From positions 186,001 through 250,000 of the forward strand of contig JADJWV010000003.1 of NCBI GenBank assembly GCA_016716185.1: a stretch of DNA of 64,000 bases, given 5' to 3'. The translations under genes and the position numbers were made by a program. This document shows positions 8,323-17,209 of this stretch, in pieces; the stretch's first letter is position 1, and each line of letters opens with the position of its first letter. The DNA is from Saprospiraceae bacterium. Lineage in GTDB: Bacteria; Bacteroidota; Bacteroidia; Chitinophagales; Saprospiraceae. Under the pieces are notes generated by a model. It was not told the origin of the DNA. It saw nothing but the letters and a program-made list of their open reading frames with translations, and did no database searches.

Positions 8323-8787
8323 CTAAACTCTTCTCCACAAAATCAGATCGGTCCGCGGTGGTTCCAATCCGGCATCGCGGATGGATTTGGCGATTTGACC
8401 CCGGTGATAAGAAGAGTGATGAGATACATGTGTTAATATATCCAGCAGTTTGGACTGAAATGGATCGGGACTGCTGATGGCTGTATAGTTGATGATCTGT
8501 TCCAGCTCCATATCTTTAAGAATGGTTTCGAGTTCGGTTTTATTTTTCACGATGAGTTTGGAAAGGTCATCCAAAGGGAGAATGACCCAAAAGGGATGGT
8601 CAAAAGGTAATTTTAAAATTCTGTGTTGCCATACATGTTGGGTCATGATGATGTGCGTAAACATTTTGTATGCATATTCATTAAGTTCCGCTTTTTCCGG
8701 GAACAGGATCTCCTGCACCAAATGATTTGCAGCATCGTGATATGCGAATAATTCTTTCAGATAGGTTTTCATGTTGCGTTTATACAA
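8323..8787 (-). CDS. DinB-family (four-helix, putative metal-binding) protein
   Basis: The 154-residue protein has the DinB/YfiT fold pattern: an N-terminal helix with HDAANHLVQEIL, a middle QHVWQHRIL helix, and the diagnostic C-terminal HVSHHSSYHRGQIA. Its histidines would bind a divalent metal. Some members are thiol-dependent transferases, but the substrate here is unknown. The start may be the Met at residue 6 (MKTYLKELFAYHD). Its stop codon directly abuts the actgccaactg array. Confidence 0.85.
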   Translation of the reverse strand: MYKRNMKTYLKELFAYHDAANHLVQEILFPEKAELNEYAYKMFTHIIMTQHVWQHRILKLPFDHPFWVILPLDDLSKLIVKNKTELETILKDMELEQIINYTAISSPDPFQSKLLDILTHVSHHSSYHRGQIAKSIRDAGLEPPRTDLILWRRV

Positions 8788-8950
8788 TTTTTAAAATAAG
8801 TTTTACATAGATCTGGACTTCTCCTGTGTAAAATTAAGGCAGTTCTTTAAAATCAAACTTAATGAAATATCGAATTTGGGTAATTATTTAATCGGTTTTC
8901 GGTTTAAACAATATTTTTAAAAGCTATGATTTCTTTGGCTTCAAAGGCCG

Positions 8951-8958
8951 TAACTTTG
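8951..8958 (+). promoter_or_regulatory. -7 box of uvrA
   Basis: TAACTTTG lies 9 bases before the ATG at 8968. It overlaps the reading frame of the longer possible start at 8926, which is the main reason for preferring 8968. Confidence 0.5.
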
Positions 8959-8967
8959 CGTCCCTTC

Positions 8968-11811
8968 ATGGAATTCATTGATCAATACCCGGAACTCGAA
9001 TGGATCACCATTACTGGTGCTGCCGAACACAACCTCAAGCAGGTTTCCTGTAAAATCCCAAGGAACGAACTCGTGGTGATCACGGGTATTTCCGGTAGCG
9101 GAAAATCCTCACTTGCCTTTGATACGCTTTATGCCGAAGGCCAGCGTAGGTATATGGAGACTTTTTCCCATTATGCCCGTCAGTTTTTAGGCAATATCGA
9201 ACGCCCCGAAGTGGAGCGGATCGAAGGACTGAGTCCGGTCATATCCATCGAACAAAAGACGACCGGTTGGAATCCCAGATCTACAGTCGGAACCATCACC
9301 GAAATTTACGATTTGTTTCGATTGCTTTTTGCCAGGGCTGCAGATGCTTATTCCCATGCCAGCGGCGAAAAAATGGTTCGCTATACGGAAGAACAAATGC
9401 TGGAATTGATCCAGGATCAATTTAAAATGCAGACGGTGAGCATACTGGCACCTGTAGTCCGCTCCCGGAAGGGCCATTACCGGGAGTTGTTTGACCAGAT
9501 CAGAAAACAAGGTTTCAGCAAAGTGCGCATCGACGGTGTGTTGACTGAGCTCAGCCCAGGCATGCAGGTCGATCGGTTTAAAATACACGATATTGAAGTC
9601 CTCATTGACCGACTTCAGATTAACCCTTTAAAATCTGAAAGACTGCAATACAGTGTTCAGACTGCACTAAAAATAGGTCAGGATGTTTTGTTTATTTTAT
9701 TGCCCGAAGAACAGAAAATTTTTCCCTACAGCAAGCGCCTGATGGATGCCGTATCCGGTATTTCTTATGATGAGCCCTCTCCGAATACTTTCTCATTTAA
9801 CTCGCCTTATGGAGCATGTCCCGAATGCAAAGGACTGGGTTCTGTTTTCGAAATCGATCTCAAACAAGTCATTCCCGACGATGAAAAAACCATTGCCGAA
9901 GGAGGAATTGTCCCCCTGGGCGAGCAAAGGGAAAACTATTTGTTCAGACAGCTCAGGCAAATTGCGGACCGGCATAAATTTACTTTCTCCACTGCTGTCC
10001 GGAAAATTCCAAAAAAAGCTATGGATACCATCCTGTATGGTGGAGACGACAGTTACCCAAATCCGAATCCAAACGGATGGTACGAAGATAGTTTTCATCT
10101 GGCCAGTGAAGGCCTGGTCAATATGTTGAAGAGGTGGTACCGCGAAACCAGTTCTGAAAAGATCAGGCGATTTGCAGAAGACTTTATGATCGTTACCGAT
10201 TGTCCGGAGTGTAAGGGAAGCCGGCTTAAAAACGAGAGCCTGTTTTTTAAAATAGCGGACATGAATATCAGTCAGCTGGCACAGATGGATATTTCCGATC
10301 TGCACCAGTGGCTCGAAGGATTGGAATCGCGGCTCAGTGACAGGCAAAAAGTCATAGGCAAAGATATTTTAAAAGAAATCCGTGCACGCGTCGGATTTCT
10401 TTTGTACGTTGGCCTTGATTATCTTTCCCTGAACCGAACGGCCGTTAGTTTGTCGGGAGGTGAATCTCAGCGAACACGATTGGCAACACAAATTGGTTCG
10501 CAACTTACAGGGATCACCTACATTCTCGATGAACCCTCCATTGGTCTGCATCCCCGAGACAACCGCAGGCTCATTCAATCGCTGAGGGAACTGACTGACA
10601 TTGGGAATACCGTCATTGTGGTAGAACACGATAAAGAGATCATGCAGGCTTCGGATTACATCATCGACCTGGGTCCGGGTGCGGGTGTTCATGGTGGACA
10701 TATTGTCGCCGAAGGAAAACCGGATGCTTTTATTCAATTGCACTCCATCACCGCAGAATATCTGGCGGGAAGCCGAAATATCGAATTGCCTGGCAAAAGA
10801 AGAAAAGGCAATGGGAAGCAGCTTGTATTAAGAGGAGCGCGGGGAAACAACTTAAAAAACCTGAGTATTAAATTTCCTTTAGGAACTTTCATGTGCATCA
10901 CGGGGGTTTCGGGAAGTGGTAAATCCTCGTTGATCAACGAAACGCTGTATCCCATATTGCGCGAACATTTTTACAACAGTTTGCAAAGGCCTCTGCCCTA
11001 TGAAAGTATTGAAGGTCTTGAACATCTGGATAAGGTCATCGAAATCGATCAGGAACCTATTGGCAGAACTCCGAGGTCCAACCCGGCTACATATACCGGT
11101 GTTTTTACAGAGATCCGGAACTTATTCACGGGATTGCCTGACGCCAAAATCAGGGGTTACAAAGCGGGAAGATTTTCTTTCAATGTCAAAGGGGGACGTT
11201 GTGAAACCTGCGAAGGTGCCGGTATGAAAGTCATCGAGATGAATTTTCTTCCGGATGTCCATATTCATTGTGAAACCTGCAACGGGAAACGATACAACCG
11301 GGAAACGCTGGAAATTTTATACAAGGGAAAATCTATTGGAGAAGTCCTGGAAATGACTGTTGAGGATGCTGCTGTTTTCTTTGAAAATGTTCCCAAGATT
11401 TACAGGAAATTAAAAACGCTGGTAGATGTTGGATTGAGTTACATCACCCTCGGACAGCAGGCTACTACTTTGTCTGGAGGCGAGGCGCAACGCGTAAAAC
11501 TTGCGGAAGAACTTTCTAAAAAAGATACGGGCAATACACTTTACATCCTCGACGAACCCACCACCGGATTACATTTCGAAGACATCCGGCAATTGATTGA
11601 AGTTCTCCAAAAGCTCGTCGAACGTGGAAACACAGTCATGGTGATCGAACACAATCTGGATGTTATTAAAGTCGCAGACGTGGTTTTGGATTTAGGCCCC
11701 GAAGGTGGCAAACATGGCGGCCACATCGTAGCGTATGGAACTCCCGAACAACTAACGACTGTTAGTGAATCTCATACGGGCCAGTATTTGAAAGCGGAGT
11801 TGGGTCTTTGA
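8968..11811 (+). CDS. uvrA: Excinuclease ABC subunit A
   Basis: UvrA is the damage-sensing ATPase of nucleotide excision repair and loads UvrB. Both ATPase halves are complete. Walker A motifs are GISGSGKSS near the start and GVSGSGKSS at about DNA position 10906. ABC signatures are LSGGESQRTRLA and LSGGEAQRVKLA; Walker B regions are DEPSIGLHP and DEPTTGLHFED. Zinc-type cysteine pairs occur at CPECKGLG, CPECKGSR and CETCEGAG/CETCNGKR. An upstream ATG at 8926 would add 14 unusual residues but spans the -7 box, so I start at 8968. The gene is monocistronic and 947-961 residues long, normal for the family. It could be one of two UvrA paralogues. Confidence 0.96.
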   Translation: MEFIDQYPELEWITITGAAEHNLKQVSCKIPRNELVVITGISGSGKSSLAFDTLYAEGQRRYMETFSHYARQFLGNIERPEVERIEGLSPVISIEQKTTGWNPRSTVGTITEIYDLFRLLFARAADAYSHASGEKMVRYTEEQMLELIQDQFKMQTVSILAPVVRSRKGHYRELFDQIRKQGFSKVRIDGVLTELSPGMQVDRFKIHDIEVLIDRLQINPLKSERLQYSVQTALKIGQDVLFILLPEEQKIFPYSKRLMDAVSGISYDEPSPNTFSFNSPYGACPECKGLGSVFEIDLKQVIPDDEKTIAEGGIVPLGEQRENYLFRQLRQIADRHKFTFSTAVRKIPKKAMDTILYGGDDSYPNPNPNGWYEDSFHLASEGLVNMLKRWYRETSSEKIRRFAEDFMIVTDCPECKGSRLKNESLFFKIADMNISQLAQMDISDLHQWLEGLESRLSDRQKVIGKDILKEIRARVGFLLYVGLDYLSLNRTAVSLSGGESQRTRLATQIGSQLTGITYILDEPSIGLHPRDNRRLIQSLRELTDIGNTVIVVEHDKEIMQASDYIIDLGPGAGVHGGHIVAEGKPDAFIQLHSITAEYLAGSRNIELPGKRRKGNGKQLVLRGARGNNLKNLSIKFPLGTFMCITGVSGSGKSSLINETLYPILREHFYNSLQRPLPYESIEGLEHLDKVIEIDQEPIGRTPRSNPATYTGVFTEIRNLFTGLPDAKIRGYKAGRFSFNVKGGRCETCEGAGMKVIEMNFLPDVHIHCETCNGKRYNRETLEILYKGKSIGEVLEMTVEDAAVFFENVPKIYRKLKTLVDVGLSYITLGQQATTLSGGEAQRVKLAEELSKKDTGNTLYILDEPTTGLHFEDIRQLIEVLQKLVERGNTVMVIEHNLDVIKVADVVLDLGPEGGKHGGHIVAYGTPEQLTTVSESHTGQYLKAELGL

Positions 11812-11834
11812 TACTTTTGCTTGATCCAAAATGG

Positions 11835-12059
11835 TACATTTTCAATAAAGAGAGCTAAGTAGAATGGCATATCTTGTATTTAACCGCAAAGAGCGCAGAG
11901 TCTTTCGCAGAGAACGCAGAGGGATCCCGTTGAGTAAAAACGCAATTTCATAAAAAGGTATTTCAATTGAAACGGTAATTCTCTGCATGCTCTGCGCATG
12001 CTCATCTTCCTCAGCGGTTAAAATAATATACTTTTTCAATAAAGAGAGCTAAGTAGAAT
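11835..12059. mobile_element. Small non-coding element between 31-bp direct repeats
   Basis: A 31-bp sequence at 11835-11865 recurs at 12029-12059 with one mismatch. Between them lies a segment whose ends are inverted: tttaaccgc at 11879-11887 and gcggttaaa at 12014-12022. Just inside each end are related words in opposite orientation (cgcagagaacgcagag on the left, ctctgcatgctctgcg on the right). No transposase gene is present, and short reading frames inside are chance. The layout is MITE-like, with the direct repeats as an unusually long target duplication or as a duplicated flank. Confidence 0.55.
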
Positions 12060-12174
12060 ATGATGCCTTTGAATTTCCACATTCTATTAAGCTTATTAAA
12101 TTTAATGCATTATCAACAAGAAGTAAGAAGATTTTATTGACTTACGAACAAATGTTAGTTAATAAATCTTTCTA

Positions 12175-13962
12175 CTAAATTTTAATAAATTTAATAGAAT
12201 GCATACCCCCGCTCTTTTCATTGATTTGCAAAATGTAAAATCCCGGGTGTAAATCATCAACCGGAAATTTGTATTGCTGACTTCCGGATTGAATATCCAG
12301 ATTAAAGGATTTTGCAGTTTGACCGCTGATATCTTTGATTTGGATTAGACCTTTCAAAGTTCTCTGACTATTCATTGTTACGTCTAAAGAATAATTCACA
12401 GGGTTTGTCTTCAGCTTAATTTCAGAAATTTCAGATTGAATGGTTCCTACATTAACTGCACAGGATAATCCTCGTCTGATCTGACCGCGAATTTCACCCG
12501 GTGGATTGGCAGCGGTGTGCACATTCACATAAGCTCCATCACTCTCAATTTTCTTTGCTACAGTTCCCTGGATATCGACGACTCCTGCAGCATATGGATT
12601 CGGGAGTTCGAGAGGAATTAAAACAGAACCATTGGCTCCAAATCCTGCGTCGTGAATATGCGCAGAAAGGGCATCCCCATTGAGGTCAATGGCAAATACT
12701 GTATATTCCAACTCTGTAGCTGCTTTATTCACCGCAACATGCGATGCACCATACCCTGCAACATTTTTCTTCGGTACTTCCTGATCGCCACACAAATCAA
12801 AAGCATATACATTAAGCAAATTGTTCTGAATTTGTCCACGGATTTCTCCAGCCGGGTTTGCCGCGGTGTGTATATTAAAATACAATTCGTCCTTCAGAAA
12901 TGCCAGCGTTTGCACGCGAGTTAAAGCAGTCGAACCGGAATACACTCCGGGGAAAGGTGTTGGAGTCAGTGGCGCCACAACCGGTCCACTCTGTCCGGCA
13001 GCGGCATGGTGTATATGTGCATTGGTTGCATCTAATCCTTCTGAAATCACGAGATAATACAAGGTATCAAACGCAGGATAGCCCAGGACACCGTATCCGT
13101 ACCCTCTTGCTGAGGTAGTAACAGGTGGTGTTTCCTGGTCCCCGTTTAAAAAGGCATTGCCACTGAATATTGCCGGCGATTGAACCTGACCCCTAATTTC
13201 TCCATCTGGAAAAGCTGCGGTATGTATATTGACATAAACACCCGTATCAAAAGCGTTTAAGATCACATCAATCACTGTTAACTGATCATCGATGACACCG
13301 GTGATAAATGTTCCTGAATTCAGATCAGCGATCACCGGACCGGTTGAATTTGCATCGCCCTTGTGGATGTGGACGGCAGTAGGAAGTCCTGTAAGACCGA
13401 TTGGCATGATTTGATAGTCAATTCTCGTCAAATTCGGAGAAACTCTCAATACACCTAAACCCAAACCTGGAGCAGGCACGGGTGGAACCTGGCTGGATCC
13501 CAGTAAAACCACAGGCATGATCAATTCTGCTCTCCAATCCAGCTGTCCCCTGATCTCGCCAGCAGGGAATACACTTGAATGCAGATTAACATAGAGCCCG
13601 CCGGAAGTCGCCAATTCCAGAAACAGGGCAGGAACAGGCACTATAGCGTTTATCCTTTGACCGGTAATAAATGATGTAAGATTCAAAAACACAGGACCGT
13701 TGGTGGCCCTGTCACCCAGGTGAAGGTGGCAACCCGTAACATTGCCTGTGATGTTTGAAAATGCGCCATGTATTTCCATTTCGCTGAGGTCTTCAGAAAG
13801 CAGGAAGGTAAATAAGCCGCTGGCATCGGTCCGGACCATGGGTACTTCATTATTGCCATTCATTTCTGCAATAAATAACAGCTGCCCATTTTCTGCATAA
13901 ACCGAATGCACAAAAAACATTAAAAATGCAATAGACCGCAAAAAAGTAATTGTTGATTTCAT
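12175..13962 (-). CDS. Secreted protein with four CHRD domains and T9SS sorting tail
   Basis: The 595-residue protein has a signal peptide (about 1-23) and four tandem CHRD domains at about 25-142, 146-262, 263-380 and 383-497. Each shows an HxH-type segment (HLHLGD, HIHKGD, HIHHAA, HIHDAG) and a closing block of the form VNIHTAxxPxGEIRGQ. CHRD domains are named after chordin; their molecular role in bacteria is not established. The end (about 512-595), with NPVNYSLDV, a GQTAKSFNLDIQSG stretch and GFYILQI, is a type A T9SS sorting domain, so export to the surface or medium is expected. It stands alone, with acgaacaaatgttagt about 15 bases after the stop. Confidence 0.88.
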   Translation of the reverse strand: MKSTITFLRSIAFLMFFVHSVYAENGQLLFIAEMNGNNEVPMVRTDASGLFTFLLSEDLSEMEIHGAFSNITGNVTGCHLHLGDRATNGPVFLNLTSFITGQRINAIVPVPALFLELATSGGLYVNLHSSVFPAGEIRGQLDWRAELIMPVVLLGSSQVPPVPAPGLGLGVLRVSPNLTRIDYQIMPIGLTGLPTAVHIHKGDANSTGPVIADLNSGTFITGVIDDQLTVIDVILNAFDTGVYVNIHTAAFPDGEIRGQVQSPAIFSGNAFLNGDQETPPVTTSARGYGYGVLGYPAFDTLYYLVISEGLDATNAHIHHAAAGQSGPVVAPLTPTPFPGVYSGSTALTRVQTLAFLKDELYFNIHTAANPAGEIRGQIQNNLLNVYAFDLCGDQEVPKKNVAGYGASHVAVNKAATELEYTVFAIDLNGDALSAHIHDAGFGANGSVLIPLELPNPYAAGVVDIQGTVAKKIESDGAYVNVHTAANPPGEIRGQIRRGLSCAVNVGTIQSEISEIKLKTNPVNYSLDVTMNSQRTLKGLIQIKDISGQTAKSFNLDIQSGSQQYKFPVDDLHPGFYILQINEKSGGMHSIKFIKI

Positions 13963-14128
13963 AGTCCTATAATTTAATCGTGAAGGAAGGCTAAAGAATA
14001 ATTATTGCCAGATTGAATACTACAAATTCATGTTTACAAAATTAATTCTTTAAAAGAATCAATTTCAAATTTTAACACTTTAAAGAAACACCTGCTTGTT
14101 TCAAATGGTTTTGGAGCTGATCTTGAAA

Positions 14129-15079
14129 TTAAGCAAGTAAAGCGGATACTGCATGAACGATATCTGTTTTTCCAAGGCCATATTTATCGAGAAGTTCAAG
14201 GGGTTTACCAGATTCACCAAAAGAATCATTGACTGCGACAAAGGCCTGTTTACAAGGAAACTTTTGGACTAAAAGCTGAGCTATGGAGTCTCCCAGTCCT
14301 CCGTTGCGCTGGTGCTCTTCGCAGGAAACTACCCGTTTGGTTTTCATAACGGATCTAAGGATTGCCTCTTCGTCTAAGGGTTTGATGGTATGTATATTGA
14401 CCACTTCACAATCAATTCCACGGGATTCCAACTCTCTGGCAGCTTCAAGTGCCAGCCAGACCAAATGGCCGGTCGCGATGATGGTCACATCAGATCCTTC
14501 CTTAAGCAACTGCGCTTTGCCAAATTCAAATTTTGTGTTTTCCAAAAAAACAGGCCAGTCGGGCCTGCCAAACCGAAGGTATACCGGTCCGTCGTGTTCA
14601 GCAATAGCCAATACCGCTTGTCTGGTTTGTTCGGCATCTGCCGGAACGACCACAGTCATCCCAGGCAGCATCTTCATTAATCCAATGTCTTCTAAAATCT
14701 GATGGGTTGCTCCGTCTTCTCCCAGAGTAAGTCCGGCATGTGATGCACAAATCTTCACATTTTTTCCGGAATATGCAATGGACTGCCTGATCTGGTCGTA
14801 CACCCGCCCTGTACTGAAATTTGCAAAGGTCCCGGTAAATGGAATTTTACCAACAGTTGCCATTCCGGCTGCCATACCCATCATGTTGGCTTCCGCAATT
14901 CCTGTTTGAAAAAACCTGTCTGGAAATTCTTTTTCAAAAGCATCCATTTTCAAAGAACCGATGAGGTCCGCACACAAAGCTACCACTTGTTCGTTTTGAC
15001 GGCCCAGTTGCAAAAGGCCTTCGCCAAATCCATTACGCGTTGCAGATTTTTTTGAAGATTGAAATGTATCCCAGGACAT
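14129..15079 (-). CDS. Transketolase, C-terminal subunit
   Basis: This is the pyrimidine-binding and C-terminal half of a two-gene transketolase (316 residues), in the non-oxidative pentose phosphate pathway. It shows TGIAEANMMGMAAGMA with the conserved glutamate that activates thiamine diphosphate. It also has TFANFSTGRVYDQIRQS, SHAGLTLGEDGATHQ and the transketolase C-terminal domain with VVSCEEHQRNGGLGDSIA. The N-terminal subunit lies upstream on the same strand, 268 bases away, separated by an inverted repeat-rich gap; co-transcription is likely but would have to cross that gap. The split form is common in Bacteroidota. Confidence 0.93.
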   Translation of the reverse strand: MSWDTFQSSKKSATRNGFGEGLLQLGRQNEQVVALCADLIGSLKMDAFEKEFPDRFFQTGIAEANMMGMAAGMATVGKIPFTGTFANFSTGRVYDQIRQSIAYSGKNVKICASHAGLTLGEDGATHQILEDIGLMKMLPGMTVVVPADAEQTRQAVLAIAEHDGPVYLRFGRPDWPVFLENTKFEFGKAQLLKEGSDVTIIATGHLVWLALEAARELESRGIDCEVVNIHTIKPLDEEAILRSVMKTKRVVSCEEHQRNGGLGDSIAQLLVQKFPCKQAFVAVNDSFGESGKPLELLDKYGLGKTDIVHAVSALLA

Positions 15080-15347
15080 AGTTAGAAGTTGGCAGTTAGC
15101 CGTTGGCAGTTGGCAGTAAAAAGTTTATAATTTGAAGATCTTTTATAGACAAGTTTATATGGCTTCCATTTATTATCATTGAAATGAATATAAGAGTGAA
15201 ATTATAATTAAATGAACATTGATTTGTACTGTATTAAATTCAATTTTATAAAACTACTTATAAGCTATTTTATCTGTCCACCTCAATCTGCCAACTATTG
15301 ACTATAACCGCTGACTGTTGACTGCCAGCTGTTCCCTGCCAACTTTC
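15080..15347. repeat. Gap between transketolase genes with inverted gttggcagt arrays
   Basis: Bases about 15081-15118 are units of gttggcagt in plus orientation. Bases about 15287-15345 are the same words in minus orientation (ctgccaac, ttgactgcc). The roughly 165 bases between them are AT-rich with no gene. The two tracts could pair into one large hairpin in the transcript joining the two subunit genes. Confidence 0.65.
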
Positions 15348-16187
15348 TCAATAATCCCCCATCGTCTCTTCCAGCTGTGCCAGAGCAAGGACTGTTTGTT
15401 CATCGTTGGGAGCAACACCGTGCCATTTGTGCGTGCCCATCATAAAATCAACGCCGAAGCCCATGATGGTTTTCATTAAAATCACGATGGGTTTTTGTTG
15501 GTTAGTTTTTGAAATGGCGGTTTCAAGACCGGTTACAACTTGCGACATATCATTTCCATCCATGTGCAGCACTTCCCAGCCGAAACTTTTCCATTTGGCT
15601 TCGAGATCCCCGAGGTTCATTACCTTATGGGTTGGACCATCTATTTGCTGGCCATTCCAATCGACCGTGACGATCAGATTATCTGCTTTGTAATGTGCTG
15701 CAGCCATAGCTGCTTCCCAGATTTGGCCTTCCTGAAGTTCGCCGTCTCCAGTGAGTACATATACAAAATGAGGATCCTGGTTTAATTTTTTAGCAAGCGC
15801 AGTTCCGAGCGCCACACTGAGTCCCTGACCCAAAGAACCGGAAGCAACCCTTACTCCGGGTAGTCCTTCATGGGTGGTTGGGTGGCCTTGTAATCTCGAG
15901 TTGATTTTTCTAAATGTATTTAATTCCTCTAGAGGGAAATACCCACTTCTGGCGAGGATGGAATAAAAAAGAGGGGAGATATGTCCGTTGGAAAGAAAAA
16001 ACAGGTCTTCCCCGTGGCCTTCCATTTGAAAAGGCAGATATTTTCGGAGAAACCTGAAATACAAGGCTGTCAAAAAATCAGCACAACCCAGAGAACCTCC
16101 CGGGTGACCGCTGGCGCACCGGTTGGTTTGGCGAATGATATCTCTTCTGACCTGAGTTGCTAAACGTTTGAGACCATCGACATTCAT
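15348..16187 (-). CDS. Transketolase, N-terminal subunit
   Basis: This is the thiamine-diphosphate-binding half of the split transketolase (about 279 residues from the chosen start). It shows SGHPGGSLGCADFLTALYF, SNGHISPLFYSILA, ASGSLGQGLSVALG and the diphosphate-binding GDGELQEGQIWEA. TMMGFGVDFM-like and HKWHGVAPND segments follow. The partner is the next gene downstream on this strand. A start at 16208 would add seven residues but includes the -7 box at 16196-16203, so the ATG at 16187 is preferred; the mRNA would then have almost no leader. Confidence 0.93.
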   Translation of the reverse strand: MNVDGLKRLATQVRRDIIRQTNRCASGHPGGSLGCADFLTALYFRFLRKYLPFQMEGHGEDLFFLSNGHISPLFYSILARSGYFPLEELNTFRKINSRLQGHPTTHEGLPGVRVASGSLGQGLSVALGTALAKKLNQDPHFVYVLTGDGELQEGQIWEAAMAAAHYKADNLIVTVDWNGQQIDGPTHKVMNLGDLEAKWKSFGWEVLHMDGNDMSQVVTGLETAISKTNQQKPIVILMKTIMGFGVDFMMGTHKWHGVAPNDEQTVLALAQLEETMGDY

Positions 16188-16195
16188 ACCGGCAG

Positions 16196-16203
16196 CAAAA
16201 GTA
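16196..16203 (-). promoter_or_regulatory. -7 box of the transketolase genes
   Basis: On the minus strand TACTTTTG matches TAnnTTTG and ends 8 bases before the ATG at 16187, implying a leaderless or near-leaderless transcript. Confidence 0.5.
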
Positions 16204-16259
16204 GTCAAAGAATCTAAAATGACTTACAAATCATTGAGCCTTTGGAATAAATACATAGT

Positions 16260-17108
16260 TTATTTGCCATATGACTGATGGGTGAATCGTCTTGGACGAA
16301 TCGTCCATTGCCTGGCAAAATACCGGAGCTGATCTTCAAAGGCGCGAATCCAATAGTCAATGTCGTGGCCACCCGGACTTTCGTGGTATTCGTGATTCAA
16401 ATTCATCGACTTTAATTTCGATTGAAACTGACGATTCGCCTGTATAAAAAAATCATCGGTACCGCAGTCAATTCTGAATCTTAAATCCGGATGGCAGTGG
16501 GAATCCAGGAGATAGAGACAACTGAATTTTTGCCAGAGGTCTTCACGGCCTCTGAACCTGCCGAATACTTCTTCCAGATTCCATTCCCCGGGAAACGGAA
16601 GGATATCCAAAGCCCCGCTGATGCTACCTGCCAAGCCATACAGCCCGGGATGTTTCAAAGCCAAATAAATAGCCCCATGGCCGCCCATACTCACCCCCGT
16701 TATCCCTCTGAAATTTTTATCCCGAAGGGCTGGATAGTGCCGTTCGACATACAGCCTGACCTCTTCGGAAATATAGGTATCGAATTTGCTCTGGGGAAGT
16801 ACAGGACTGTTTACATACCAGCTCGCATAATTTCCATCCGGGCAAACAATGATGATTTTAAATTGGTCTGCCCAGTTCCGCAATTGCATTTCTACGTAAT
16901 TCCAACCCGAGTAATCGCTGCTGTGTCCATGGAGCAAATAAAGCACCGGGTATTTTTCATGGCTCCCTTCCGTAACATCTGGTTGAAAGATGAGGGCTGG
17001 AAAAGAACGGCTCATTTGTGTGCTATATATCTGAACGGTGTCCACTCTGGCAGTGCTATGTGAAATAAAATGGATAAGCAGGCAAAAGAATGTACTAACT
17101 GTTTTCAT
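16260..17108 (-). CDS. Secreted esterase (esterase D / antigen 85-like fold)
   Basis: The protein begins MKTVSTFFCLLIHF, a signal peptide, when read from 17108; a longer frame to 17171 would precede it with 21 unlikely residues. It is an alpha/beta hydrolase of the putative esterase family: PVLYLLHGHSSDYSGW carries the oxyanion region, GVSMGGHGA the nucleophile serine, and PGGHDIDYW the likely catalytic histidine. RIDCGTDDFF would supply the acid. The substrate cannot be told; relatives include feruloyl and acetyl-xylan esterases and enterochelin esterase-like enzymes. It diverges from the acyltransferase gene. Confidence 0.85.
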   Translation of the reverse strand: MKTVSTFFCLLIHFISHSTARVDTVQIYSTQMSRSFPALIFQPDVTEGSHEKYPVLYLLHGHSSDYSGWNYVEMQLRNWADQFKIIIVCPDGNYASWYVNSPVLPQSKFDTYISEEVRLYVERHYPALRDKNFRGITGVSMGGHGAIYLALKHPGLYGLAGSISGALDILPFPGEWNLEEVFGRFRGREDLWQKFSCLYLLDSHCHPDLRFRIDCGTDDFFIQANRQFQSKLKSMNLNHEYHESPGGHDIDYWIRAFEDQLRYFARQWTIRPRRFTHQSYGK

Positions 17109-17144
17109 TGGAAAATGTTGAATCTGCTCAGCAGACCACCGGAA

Positions 17145-17203
17145 TAAAGGTATGCATTCCGTAGATTTCATTTAACAGGATGTGAAAGGGTTTTCTAATT
17201 TTG
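17145..17203. promoter_or_regulatory. Divergent -7 boxes for the esterase and acyltransferase genes
   Basis: On the minus strand TACCTTTA (17145-17152) precedes the esterase ATG at 17108. On the plus strand TAATTTTG (17196-17203) lies 6 bases before the acyltransferase ATG at 17210. The TTG within the latter box is in frame with the gene and could be misread as its start codon. Confidence 0.5.
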
Positions 17204-17209
17204 AGCCCT

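Noticed and set aside
11842..12039. 65-codon minus-strand frame inside the MITE-like element
   Set aside because: It covers the inverted repeats themselves, contains low-complexity RSLR repeats and has no promoter.
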